DNA of 15,291 nt from Pseudomonadota bacterium (GTDB taxonomy: Bacteria > Pseudomonadota > Gammaproteobacteria > Burkholderiales > Burkholderiaceae), in the NCBI GenBank assembly GCA_023441105.1, contig JAEZQX010000110.1:1-15291 (forward strand), written 5' to 3'. Below are positions 8,509-14,900 of the stretch, piece by piece. The notes beneath the pieces were generated by a model. That model did not search any database. It was not told where the DNA came from and saw only the letters and a program-made list of their open reading frames with translations. Numbering within the stretch: position 1 is the first letter of the stretch; every line of letters begins with the position of its first letter. The position numbers and the translations under genes are program-made.

Positions 8509-8634
8509 GGGAGCGCGCGCGACCTCGGCGGCGCATCGCCGCAGGTCCGCCGCCGTGTACGGCGGCAGCGTCCGCTGCAGCAGGCCAGCGCGGTTGACCA
8601 GGATTCCGACAGGGCCGGGTTCCGCCGCGATCAC
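8509..8634 (-). pseudogene. Possible short-chain dehydrogenase fragment
   Basis: The minus-strand reading from a GTG at 8634 contains GILVNRAGLLQRTLPPYTAADL, here noted as resembling the LVNNAG motif region of short-chain dehydrogenases. Neither the N-terminal nucleotide-binding motif nor the catalytic Tyr-Lys pair is present, and the frame then runs antisense into the transglycosylase gene. If real, it is only a scrap of about 40 residues. It could also be chance. Confidence 0.25.
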
Positions 8635-8800
8635 TTGAAACCGAGCCCGCGCGCGATCAGGTTGCGCTGGATCTCGCTGGTACCTTCGGCGATGACATAC
8701 GCCAGCGTGTCGCGGTGGATGCGCCCAACGGGATACTCGCGCATGATGCCGGCGCCGCCGTGGATGCGGATCGCAAGCGCGACATTGACAGCCGCCGGGC
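8631..8800 (-). pseudogene. 3' remnant of an acyl-CoA dehydrogenase gene
   Basis: The minus strand encodes about 50 residues that look like the extreme C-terminus of an acyl-CoA dehydrogenase. They read AIRIHGGAGIMREYPVGRI, then HRDTLAYVIAEGTSEIQRN, then LIARGLGFK and a TGA stop at 8633-8631. The HGGxGxxxEYPxxRxxRD and EGTSEIQR motifs line the CoA/FAD site in this family. The recognisable match fades upstream near 8785-8800, and no in-frame start or the other 330 or so residues are present. The left end of the remaining gene is intact to its stop codon, so the loss was of the 5' part, probably by recombination when the neighbouring operon arrived or moved. The -35 box of the next operon lies at the broken edge. 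Confidence 0.7.
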
Positions 8801-8812
8801 TTCTCTCATAGT
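8785..8812 (+). promoter_or_regulatory. Sigma-70 promoter of the hydrolase/Bug operon
   Basis: A perfect TTGACA at 8785-8790, a 16-bp spacer, and CATAGT at 8807-8812 (4 of 6 to the -10 consensus). Transcription would begin near 8819, about 68 bp upstream of the deacetylase-like gene. The inferred start point falls at the first half-site of the operator described next. Confidence 0.55.
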
Positions 8813-8813
8813 C

Positions 8814-8849
8814 TTCAAGTCATCCGGCAAATATTCAAGTGACTTGAAT
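8814..8849. promoter_or_regulatory. Palindromic operator with an extra half-site upstream of the catabolic operon
   Basis: ATTCAAGTGACTTGAAT (8833-8849) is a perfect inverted repeat with 8-bp arms around one central G. A further TTCAAGT copy lies at 8814-8820, exactly 20 bp (about two helix turns) before the matching copy at 8834. The cluster begins just after the predicted -10 box and covers the transcription start, a typical place for a repressor. The XRE-cupin regulator at the end of the operon is the only candidate regulator in the operon; a MarR or GntR protein encoded elsewhere is equally compatible with such a palindrome. Confidence 0.65.
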
Positions 8850-8886
8850 GCCACCAGCGGGCTGCCGACAGCCCCGGAGGAGACCC

Positions 8887-9762
8887 ATGCCAATGCTTCC
8901 CAGCCAGCGCGCGCCGTTCAGCGCGATCGTCGACCGACCGGTGCAGCGCCTGCCCGGCGATGCCCGCATCGTCGTATGGAACGTCGTCAACCTCGAGTTC
9001 TGGGACATCGCCAACCCGATGGCCCGGCAGGTCCTGCCGGCGCCGACCGGCCAGCCGCTCCTGCCCGACGTGCCCAACTGGAGCTGGCACGAATACGGCA
9101 TGCGCGTCGGCTTCTGGCGCTTCCACGAGATGTACGAGCGGCTCGGCATCCGGCCGACCCTGTCGATCAACGCCCGCGTGTGCGAGGAGTACGCCCGGGT
9201 TGCCCAGGCCGCGCACGACAGCGGCTGGGAGTTCATGGGTCACAGCTACCAGCAGGGTCCGATCCACAAGGAAGCGGACCAGCCGTCGATGATCCGCCGA
9301 TCGCTGGAGGTCATCGAGGCCTTCACCGGCAAGCGGCCGGTCGGCTGGCTCGGCCCCGGCCTGACCCAGACGCTCGAGACGCCCGATCTGCTGGCGGCAG
9401 CCGGCGTCAGGTACATCGGCGACTGGGTCTACGACGACGTTCCGACGGAAATCGAGACGACTCACGGCCGGCTGGTGACCATCCCCTACTCCATGGAGAC
9501 GAACGACATCACCGTGATGATCGTGCAGCACCACGAGGCGGCCTACTGGACGCGCAAGTGCATCGACACGTTCGACCGCCTGTACGAGGAAGGCGGCAGC
9601 CGCCCACGCGTGATGACCATCGCCATCCACCCCTACATCTCGGGGCAGCCGTTCCGGATCAAGTACCTCGAGGAGGTCTACCGCCACATGTCACGCTTCC
9701 CGGGCGTGCTCCATTGGCAGGGAAACGAGATCATGGACTGGCACCTGTCCGCCGCCGCCTGA
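8887..9762 (+). CDS. NodB-fold polysaccharide deacetylase family protein (cyclic imide hydrolase/allantoinase-like)
   Basis: A 291-residue protein with the look of the carbohydrate-esterase-4-like group that includes PuuE-type allantoinase, Helicobacter PgdA and a Burkholderia cyclic imide hydrolase. These use a metal and a TIM-like barrel to hydrolyse amides. Supporting stretches are RPTLSINARVCEEYA (residues 89-103), GWEFMGHSYQQGPIHKE (113-129, with His119 and His127 as possible metal ligands), GWLGPGLTQTLETPDLLAAAGV followed by YIGDWVYDDVP, noted in two parts, and IAIHPYISGQP near the end. The classic TFDDG motif of sugar deacetylases is replaced by VVNLEFWD. No signal peptide is seen, so a cytosolic small-molecule role is more likely than polymer deacetylation. 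The ATG at 8887 follows GGAGGAG. It is the first gene of the operon. Confidence 0.8.
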   Translation: MPMLPSQRAPFSAIVDRPVQRLPGDARIVVWNVVNLEFWDIANPMARQVLPAPTGQPLLPDVPNWSWHEYGMRVGFWRFHEMYERLGIRPTLSINARVCEEYARVAQAAHDSGWEFMGHSYQQGPIHKEADQPSMIRRSLEVIEAFTGKRPVGWLGPGLTQTLETPDLLAAAGVRYIGDWVYDDVPTEIETTHGRLVTIPYSMETNDITVMIVQHHEAAYWTRKCIDTFDRLYEEGGSRPRVMTIAIHPYISGQPFRIKYLEEVYRHMSRFPGVLHWQGNEIMDWHLSAAA

Positions 9763-9777
9763 TCGTCGTGCCATTCT

Positions 9778-9799
9778 CCCGCCGGATCTCCCGGTCGGG
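9778..9799 (+). other. Hairpin between deacetylase-like and receptor genes
   Basis: CCCGCCGG and CCGGTCGGG pair as an 8-bp stem with one bulged T and a 5-base loop, 15 bp after the first gene's stop. No T-run follows. In an 83-bp intercistronic gap before a solute-receptor gene it could stabilise mRNA ends, but this is inference. Confidence 0.3.
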
Positions 9800-9845
9800 T
9801 TCGCAGTCCATCGCCTGTTCGCCTTACTCTCGAAGGAGCCTCGCC

Positions 9846-10823
9846 ATGAAGAAATGGTTTCGTTCGCTGATCGGTGTCGTCTCGGCGGCCAGCGCATTCG
9901 CGCTTCCATCTTTCGCCCAGGCTCAGGCCTGGCCGTCGCAGCCGGTTCGCATCATCGTGCCCTTCCAGGCCGGCGACCTGGCGGATGTCATCGCCAGGAT
10001 GATCGGACAGAAGGTGGGGGAGGACCTCGGCCAGCCGGTTGTCGTGGAGAATCGCCCCGGCGCCTCCGGACTCGTCGGCCTGCAGACGGCCTTGCAGGCT
10101 CCAGCCGACGGCCACACCCTGGTCATGGGCCAGATGGGCGGCATGGCGGTGGCCCCGAACATCAATCCGCAGCCGTTCGACGTCAGGACGGAGTTCAAGG
10201 GCGTGGCGGGGATGTATTCCAACTACATGGTGCTGGTGGCCGCCAACGACTTCGCGCCCCGTACGCTGGCCGAGATCATCGCGTTCGCCCGGGAGAACCC
10301 GGGCAAGCTCACCATGGCTTCCAACGGCCAGGGCGGCTTTCCGCACCTCGCCTTCGAACAGATCCGGCGCGAGGCCGGCGGCTTCGAGTACACGCACGTT
10401 CCGTACAAGGGCTCCTCGCAGATCCCCGCCGATGTCATCAGCGGCCGGGTCAACCTGACGATCCTCGGCTACTCCACGCTGATGCCGCACGTCGAGGCGG
10501 GCCGGATGAAGGCGATCGCCATCACCGGCGCCGAACGCAACACCCTGTCACCGGCGCTGCCGACGGTGGGCGAGACGGTCAAGGGTTACTCGGCCCTCGG
10601 CTGGTTCGGACTGTTCGCCCGCAGCGGCACGCCGACGGACGTCGTCCAGAAGGTCAATGCATCGGTCAACAAGGCATTGGCGATGCCCGACGTCATCGAG
10701 CGCGCCAAGACGATGGGACTCGACCTGATGGCGGGCACGCCCAGCGCCTTCGACCAGACCTGGAAGAACGACCACCAGAAATGGGGCCAGTTGATCCGCG
10801 ACCTGAAGCTCGACAAGCCCTGA
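9846..10823 (+). CDS. Bug/TctC-family periplasmic solute-binding receptor
   Basis: A 325-residue tripartite tricarboxylate transporter receptor. It has a Sec signal peptide (MKKWFRS then a hydrophobic core, cleavage expected after AQAQA near residue 28) and the mature start WPSQPVRIIVPFQAG. Other family landmarks are VVVENRPGASGLVGLQTALQ, the repeated GMxxNYMVLVA region, HVPYKGSSQIPADVISG, and LPTVGE. Bug proteins bind small carboxylates, amides or pyridine acids. Most Bug genes, as here, stand without the TctA/TctB membrane genes. The usual PFPAGGxxD loop near the ligand carboxylate site is PFQAGDLAD here, which may alter specificity. The ATG at 9846 follows GAAGGAG. As the second gene of the operon it presumably delivers or senses the substrate of the neighbouring enzymes. 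Confidence 0.92.
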   Translation: MKKWFRSLIGVVSAASAFALPSFAQAQAWPSQPVRIIVPFQAGDLADVIARMIGQKVGEDLGQPVVVENRPGASGLVGLQTALQAPADGHTLVMGQMGGMAVAPNINPQPFDVRTEFKGVAGMYSNYMVLVAANDFAPRTLAEIIAFARENPGKLTMASNGQGGFPHLAFEQIRREAGGFEYTHVPYKGSSQIPADVISGRVNLTILGYSTLMPHVEAGRMKAIAITGAERNTLSPALPTVGETVKGYSALGWFGLFARSGTPTDVVQKVNASVNKALAMPDVIERAKTMGLDLMAGTPSAFDQTWKNDHQKWGQLIRDLKLDKP

Positions 10824-10897
10824 CGACGCCAAGCGGCATCGCCACCGAAGCCCCTGGCCGCGCTCCGCTCGATCAGCTCATGAACAAGGAAGGAAAC

Positions 10898-12088
10898 GTG
10901 TCCGAAACCGATCATTCACCCCGCTACGAACCGTTTGGCTGGCATCACTGGCCCCATGATTTCTGGATGTCGTACCAGTTCCGCCGAGGCCTGGGCGAAA
11001 CCCAGGAAGGCGGCGGCGCGGTCAGCGAGGTCTTCCAGGCAGCCAGCAGGATCGTCGCCGGAGACTTCGACAGCTGGCACGAGCAGTGGCTGCACATCGC
11101 CCGGCGCAACGACGACCGCGGGGATGAAGCCATCGGCCGCGGCCATGTGCGCACGGCGATCAACTGCTGGCTGCGAGCCGCCAACTACTACCGAGAAGCG
11201 GAGTTCTGGCTTGCGGCCGACGACCCCCGGCGGCTGCCGACCTTCGACCGCTGCGAAGCGGCGTCGCGCAAGGCGTTCACCCGCTTCACGCCGGCCGCCG
11301 AGATCGTCGAGATCCCCTACGAGGATGGCAAGACGCTGCCGGCCTACTTCATCCGGTCGGCGAACGGCGGCGCGCGCCAGCCGGTGCTGATCTCCTTCGG
11401 CGGCCTCGACTCGTTCAAGGACGAGCTCTGGTTCATGACCGGGCGTGGCGCGGTCCAGCGCGGCCTGTCGGTACTGCTGGTGGACGGACCGGGTCAAGGC
11501 GGCGCCCTGCGCCGGCACGGCCTGGTCACGCGGCATGACTACGAGGTCCCGGTCGGTCGCTGCATCGACTGGCTGGCCGCGCGCCCGGACGTCGACCCCA
11601 GCCGCATTGCGGTCAGCGGTTCCAGCCTTGGCGGCTACTACGCCGCTCGGGCGGGTGCGATGGAACCCCGCCTGGCCGCCTGCATCTCGCATGGCGCCAT
11701 CTGGGACATCCACGAGCGCTGGAAGGTCCGCGACGACGATCACGGGCTGGCCGGACACATCAAGTGGGTGTTCGGCGCCCGGAGCATGGCCGAGGCCACC
11801 GAGATCGCGCGGCCCTTCAAGCTCGAAGGCGTGCTCGAGCACATGCGCTGTCCCTACCTCATCATCCACGGCGGCCACGACGTGCTGGGCGTCGAATCGG
11901 TCCGCAAGGTGCACGACTATGCGGTGAAGCACGGCGTGAAGGCGACCTTGCGGCTGACCTCCGAGGAGGAGACCGGCGCGGAGCATTGCCAGCACGACAA
12001 TCCCACCATCGGCCAGGAGCTGATGCTCGACTGGCTGTGCGACGTCTTCCGGATCGACCAGCGGCAGGTGGCGATGCTGCCCGGCTGA
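10898..12088 (+). CDS. Alpha/beta hydrolase, DHPON hydrolase/FrsA-like (first paralogue)
   Basis: A 396-residue serine-type hydrolase with a long helical N-terminal domain (about residues 1-130) and an alpha/beta-hydrolase core. The nucleophile elbow GSSLGG gives Ser243, the acid is probably Asp328 in IIHGGHDVLG, and the base His363 in AEHCQHDN. VDGPGQGG (195-202) is the conserved strand-turn before the elbow. This layout matches the group with 2,6-dihydroxypseudooxynicotine hydrolase, a C-C bond hydrolase of nicotine breakdown, and FrsA/DUF1100 proteins. I chose the GTG at 10898, because AGGAAGGA lies just upstream at a good distance; an in-frame ATG at 10880 lacks such a site. No signal peptide, so cytosolic. 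It shares its layout with the next gene. Confidence 0.87.
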   Translation: MSETDHSPRYEPFGWHHWPHDFWMSYQFRRGLGETQEGGGAVSEVFQAASRIVAGDFDSWHEQWLHIARRNDDRGDEAIGRGHVRTAINCWLRAANYYREAEFWLAADDPRRLPTFDRCEAASRKAFTRFTPAAEIVEIPYEDGKTLPAYFIRSANGGARQPVLISFGGLDSFKDELWFMTGRGAVQRGLSVLLVDGPGQGGALRRHGLVTRHDYEVPVGRCIDWLAARPDVDPSRIAVSGSSLGGYYAARAGAMEPRLAACISHGAIWDIHERWKVRDDDHGLAGHIKWVFGARSMAEATEIARPFKLEGVLEHMRCPYLIIHGGHDVLGVESVRKVHDYAVKHGVKATLRLTSEEETGAEHCQHDNPTIGQELMLDWLCDVFRIDQRQVAMLPG

Positions 12089-12185
12089 TCGCGTCCTGCC
12101 GTCCACCACCCTTCCGGGCGGGCGGCGGCCGCGATCCATCGCGCCGTCCCCGCCTCGACTGTCATTCGATTGGAGCGCTTTTGCG

Positions 12186-13328
12186 ATGAGTCACTGGTTC
12201 GAGTACTTCCCCGGCAACCACATGTGGTCCCAAGGCATGATGTTCGGCATCGAGATGTCCGCCTGGGGGGCGGCTGCGCTGGGGGAGATCGACCAGATCG
12301 GCCAGCGCCTGCGGGGCCATGAAGGCGACAACGAGCGCTGGTGGCGCGAGTGGACGGACATGGCCCGGCGCATCGAATCCTTCGGCGATGCCGAGGAAGC
12401 GCGCGGCCACCGGCTCACCGCCGGCTCGTACTACCTGCGCGCCGGCATCTACTACTTCTGCGGCGAACGTTTCATCCCACCCTCCGACCGCAAGCGACAG
12501 ACCTATCGCGATTGCCTGCGCTGCTTCGGCAAGGGTGTCGAGCGGCGCTACCCCGACATCTCCCGCGTCGAGGTGCCCTACGAAGGAACGACCCTTCCGG
12601 CATGGTTCGTGAAGGCCGACGGCGACGGTCCGGCGCCGGCGGTGGTCATGTTCGACGGGCTCGACAACGCCAAGGAAATGAGCGTGCTGTTCGGCGGGGT
12701 GGAGATCGCGCGGCGCGGCATCCACGTGCTGGCCATCGACGGTCCCGGACAGGGCGAGGCACTGCGACTGCAGGAGATCGTGAGCCGCCATGACTACGAG
12801 GTTCCGGCCGGTGCCGCCTACGACTACCTGGCCACGCGCCCGGACATCGATGCGCATCGCATTGCGGTGATGGGCTTTTCCATGGGCGGGTACTACGCGC
12901 CGCGCGCCGCTGCCATGGATTCCCGCTTCGCGGCCTGCGTCGCCTGGGGCGGTCACTTCGACTATCACGAATCCTGGGTTCGCCGGCGCAAGATCATGGA
13001 AAGCGGCGGCACCAAGGTATCGGCGCCGGGCTTCCAGTTGCCCTGGGTGCTCGGCATGCCGGACATGGATGCCTGCATGAAGAAGCTGGAGAAGTACCGG
13101 CTCACCGGCATCGCGGAGAGGATCAAGTGCCCGTTCTTCTGCATCCATGGCGAGAACGACAACATCGTCCAGGTCGAATTCGCCCAGCGGCTTCATGACG
13201 CCGTCGGTTCGAGCAACAAGACGCTGAAGATCCTGACCGCCTTCGACGGTGGCAGCGAGCATTGCCAGGAAGACAACCGGCAGGTCGGCGCCAACATCGT
13301 CGCGGACTGGCTGATGGACAACCTCTGA
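12186..13328 (+). CDS. Alpha/beta hydrolase, DHPON hydrolase/FrsA-like (second paralogue)
   Basis: A 380-residue paralogue of the preceding gene. The same features recur: helical N-terminal domain, VPYEGTTLPAWFVKA at the start of the core, AIDGPGQGEALR (183-194), RHDYEVP, nucleophile elbow GFSMGGYYAPRA with Ser232, Asp325 in CIHGENDNIV, and His359 in SEHCQEDN. All three triad positions are retained, so it should be active. Around the elbow the two proteins match closely, elsewhere they have diverged, especially in the N-terminal domain and the region after the nucleophile, so they probably act on different substrates or successive intermediates, or form a mixed complex. The ATG at 12186 has GGAG about 10 bp upstream. 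The 97-bp gap before it shows nothing convincing. Confidence 0.87.
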   Translation: MSHWFEYFPGNHMWSQGMMFGIEMSAWGAAALGEIDQIGQRLRGHEGDNERWWREWTDMARRIESFGDAEEARGHRLTAGSYYLRAGIYYFCGERFIPPSDRKRQTYRDCLRCFGKGVERRYPDISRVEVPYEGTTLPAWFVKADGDGPAPAVVMFDGLDNAKEMSVLFGGVEIARRGIHVLAIDGPGQGEALRLQEIVSRHDYEVPAGAAYDYLATRPDIDAHRIAVMGFSMGGYYAPRAAAMDSRFAACVAWGGHFDYHESWVRRRKIMESGGTKVSAPGFQLPWVLGMPDMDACMKKLEKYRLTGIAERIKCPFFCIHGENDNIVQVEFAQRLHDAVGSSNKTLKILTAFDGGSEHCQEDNRQVGANIVADWLMDNL

Positions 13329-13339
13329 GCCGTGTCGCA

Positions 13340-13909
13340 GTGCAGGCCACGAGTTCCTTGCTCGGATCGAGCATCCGCAGCACCCGGATCCTGAAGGGAC
13401 TCAGGCTGCGGGAGCTGGCGCAGCTCGCCGCCTGCTCCGAGAGCATGCTGTCGAAGCTCGAGAACGGTCACGCCAATCCGTCCCTCGCCATCCTTCATCG
13501 CATCGCCGACGGACTGCAGGTCTCGCTGGCGACGCTGCTGTCGCCGGTGGATCACACCCGGATCGTCGCGCGCGCCGGCCAGCGCGCGGCGGTGCGCATC
13601 GACGCCAACGGCTCGCGGGCTGAACGGTTGATTCCGAGCGGACAGGGGCACCTGCTGGAAGGGCATCTGCATGTCCTTGCGCCCGGCGCCGGCAGCCAGG
13701 GCGCGCTGGCCCATGAGGGCGAGGAAGTCGGCTATGTCATCAGCGGCCGGCTGCGCCTGACGGTGGGCAGCGAGATCTTCGAGCTCAGGGCCGGCGATTC
13801 GTTCGCGTTCCGCTCGGAAATCGAGCACCGCTACGTCAATCCCGGAAGCACCCGGACGCGAGTGATCTGGGTCAGCACGCCGAGCCGGATCTCCCCCCGC
13901 CCTGCCTAG
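13340..13909 (+). CDS. XRE-family transcriptional regulator with C-terminal cupin domain
   Basis: A 189-residue regulator. The helix-turn-helix lies at about residues 18-68 (LKGLRLRELAQLAACSESML then SKLENGHANPSLAILHRIA), a classic XRE domain. The C-terminal half is a cupin: HEGEEVGYVISGRLRLTVG and LRAGDSFAFRSEIEHRYVN near residues 130-170, expected to bind a small ligand. XRE-cupin proteins usually control amine, amino-acid or small-acid catabolism of their own operon. The start is taken as GTG 13340, 11 bp after the preceding stop. The frame is open further upstream inside the hydrolase gene (from a TTG at 13262), but that would overlap it by 67 bases and add a basic tail foreign to the family. 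No clear ribosome binding site; coupling is likely. Confidence 0.85.
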   Translation: MQATSSLLGSSIRSTRILKGLRLRELAQLAACSESMLSKLENGHANPSLAILHRIADGLQVSLATLLSPVDHTRIVARAGQRAAVRIDANGSRAERLIPSGQGHLLEGHLHVLAPGAGSQGALAHEGEEVGYVISGRLRLTVGSEIFELRAGDSFAFRSEIEHRYVNPGSTRTRVIWVSTPSRISPRPA

Positions 13910-13927
13910 GCGTGGAGGCACCGGCGG
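13897..13927. terminator. Imperfect hairpin between convergent genes
   Basis: CCGCC-c-TGCCT at 13897-13907 can pair with AGGCA-cc-GGCGG at 13916-13927 around an 8-base loop. It sits over the regulator's stop codon and just past the end of arginase, where a two-way terminator would be useful. No T-runs flank it, so the call is weak. Confidence 0.3.
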
Positions 13928-13936
13928 AGATCCCGG

Positions 13937-14878
13937 CTAACGCTGGCGGCGCATCAGCGTGCTCTTGCCGAACAGGCTTTCCACCAGGTCCACCACCAGC
14001 AGCGCGGTCTGGTTGCGCACGTCGAGCGCGGGGTTGATCTCGACCACGTCGAGCGACCCCAGCCGCCCGCTGTCGGCGATCATCTCCATGCACAGCTGCG
14101 CTTCCCGGTAAGTGGGCCCGCCCTGCACGCCGGTGCCCACGCCGGGCGCCACCGCCGGGTCGAGGAAGTCGGCATCGAGGCTGACATGAAGATGGGTGTC
14201 CTCGTCCATCTGCAGCAGCACCTGCTCCATGACGTGGCGCATGCCCATCTCGTCGATGTAGCGCATGTCGAAGACCTCCAGGCCCAGCTCGTGCACCAGG
14301 TGCTTCTCGCGGTCGTCGACGCTGCGGATGCCGATCTGCACCATCTGCTGTGCCTGCAGGGCCGGCGTCTGCCCCGACAGGTTGGTGAGCGCCGGCGGAC
14401 CGAGCCCGCAAAGGCAGGCGACGGGCATGCCGTGGATGTTGCCACTCGGGGTGATTTCGGCGGTGTTGCAATCGGCGTGGGCATCGAGCCAGATCACCCG
14501 CAGCCGCTTGCCCGACTCGCGGCAGTAGCGGGCGACCGCGCTGATCGAGCCGATGCCCAGGCTGTGGTCGCCGCCCATCAGCAGCGGCATCCGCTCCTCG
14601 CCGAGCGACTCGTAGACCGCGTCGTGCACCAGGCGATTCCACAGGATGCATTGCTGGAGATGGCGGAAGCCGGCATCGGGGTCGCTCCAGGGACTGGGCG
14701 GACCGAGCAGGTTGCCGCTGTCGTATACCTGCAGGCCATGGCGCTCCAGCGCGTTGCCGATGCCCGCCACCCGCAGCGCTTCCGGACCCATGCTGGCACC
14801 ACGCACGCTGGCGCCGACATCGGTCGGCGCGCCGATCAACTCAATGCGCCGGGCGGAGCCCGCAGGAACGGCCGTCAC
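13937..14878 (-). CDS. rocF: Arginase (ureohydrolase family)
   Basis: A 313-residue cytosolic di-manganese enzyme that hydrolyses arginine to ornithine and urea. Metal-binding motifs are all present: GGDHS at residues 102-106, DAHAD at 132-136, and SLDADFLDP at 233-241. ITPSGNIHGMPVA (142-154) is the substrate loop typical of true arginases rather than agmatinases. The start is GTG at 14878; GGAAG lies about 10-15 bp upstream and the next in-frame Met is residue 30, already within the conserved core start. The gene begins 22 bp after the ornithine cyclodeaminase stop and runs in the same direction, so the two form an arginine catabolic operon whose promoter must lie beyond the right edge. Confidence 0.95.
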   Translation of the reverse strand: MTAVPAGSARRIELIGAPTDVGASVRGASMGPEALRVAGIGNALERHGLQVYDSGNLLGPPSPWSDPDAGFRHLQQCILWNRLVHDAVYESLGEERMPLLMGGDHSLGIGSISAVARYCRESGKRLRVIWLDAHADCNTAEITPSGNIHGMPVACLCGLGPPALTNLSGQTPALQAQQMVQIGIRSVDDREKHLVHELGLEVFDMRYIDEMGMRHVMEQVLLQMDEDTHLHVSLDADFLDPAVAPGVGTGVQGGPTYREAQLCMEMIADSGRLGSLDVVEINPALDVRNQTALLVVDLVESLFGKSTLMRRQR

Positions 14879-14900
14879 CGGCGCCGGGCTTCCGATGCCA

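Noticed and set aside
8715..9845. In-frame upstream extension of the Bug receptor back to 8715
   Set aside because: The receptor has a normal signal peptide and Shine-Dalgarno at 9846; the extension overlaps the deacetylase-like gene in another frame and has no domain.
9854..10897. In-frame upstream extension of the first hydrolase
   Set aside because: It overlaps the receptor gene in a different frame, and a good ribosome binding site marks the GTG at 10898.
12131..12142. Short inverted repeat GCGATCCATCGC between the two hydrolase genes
   Set aside because: Stem of 5 with a loop of only 2 bases and no T-run; likely chance in this composition.
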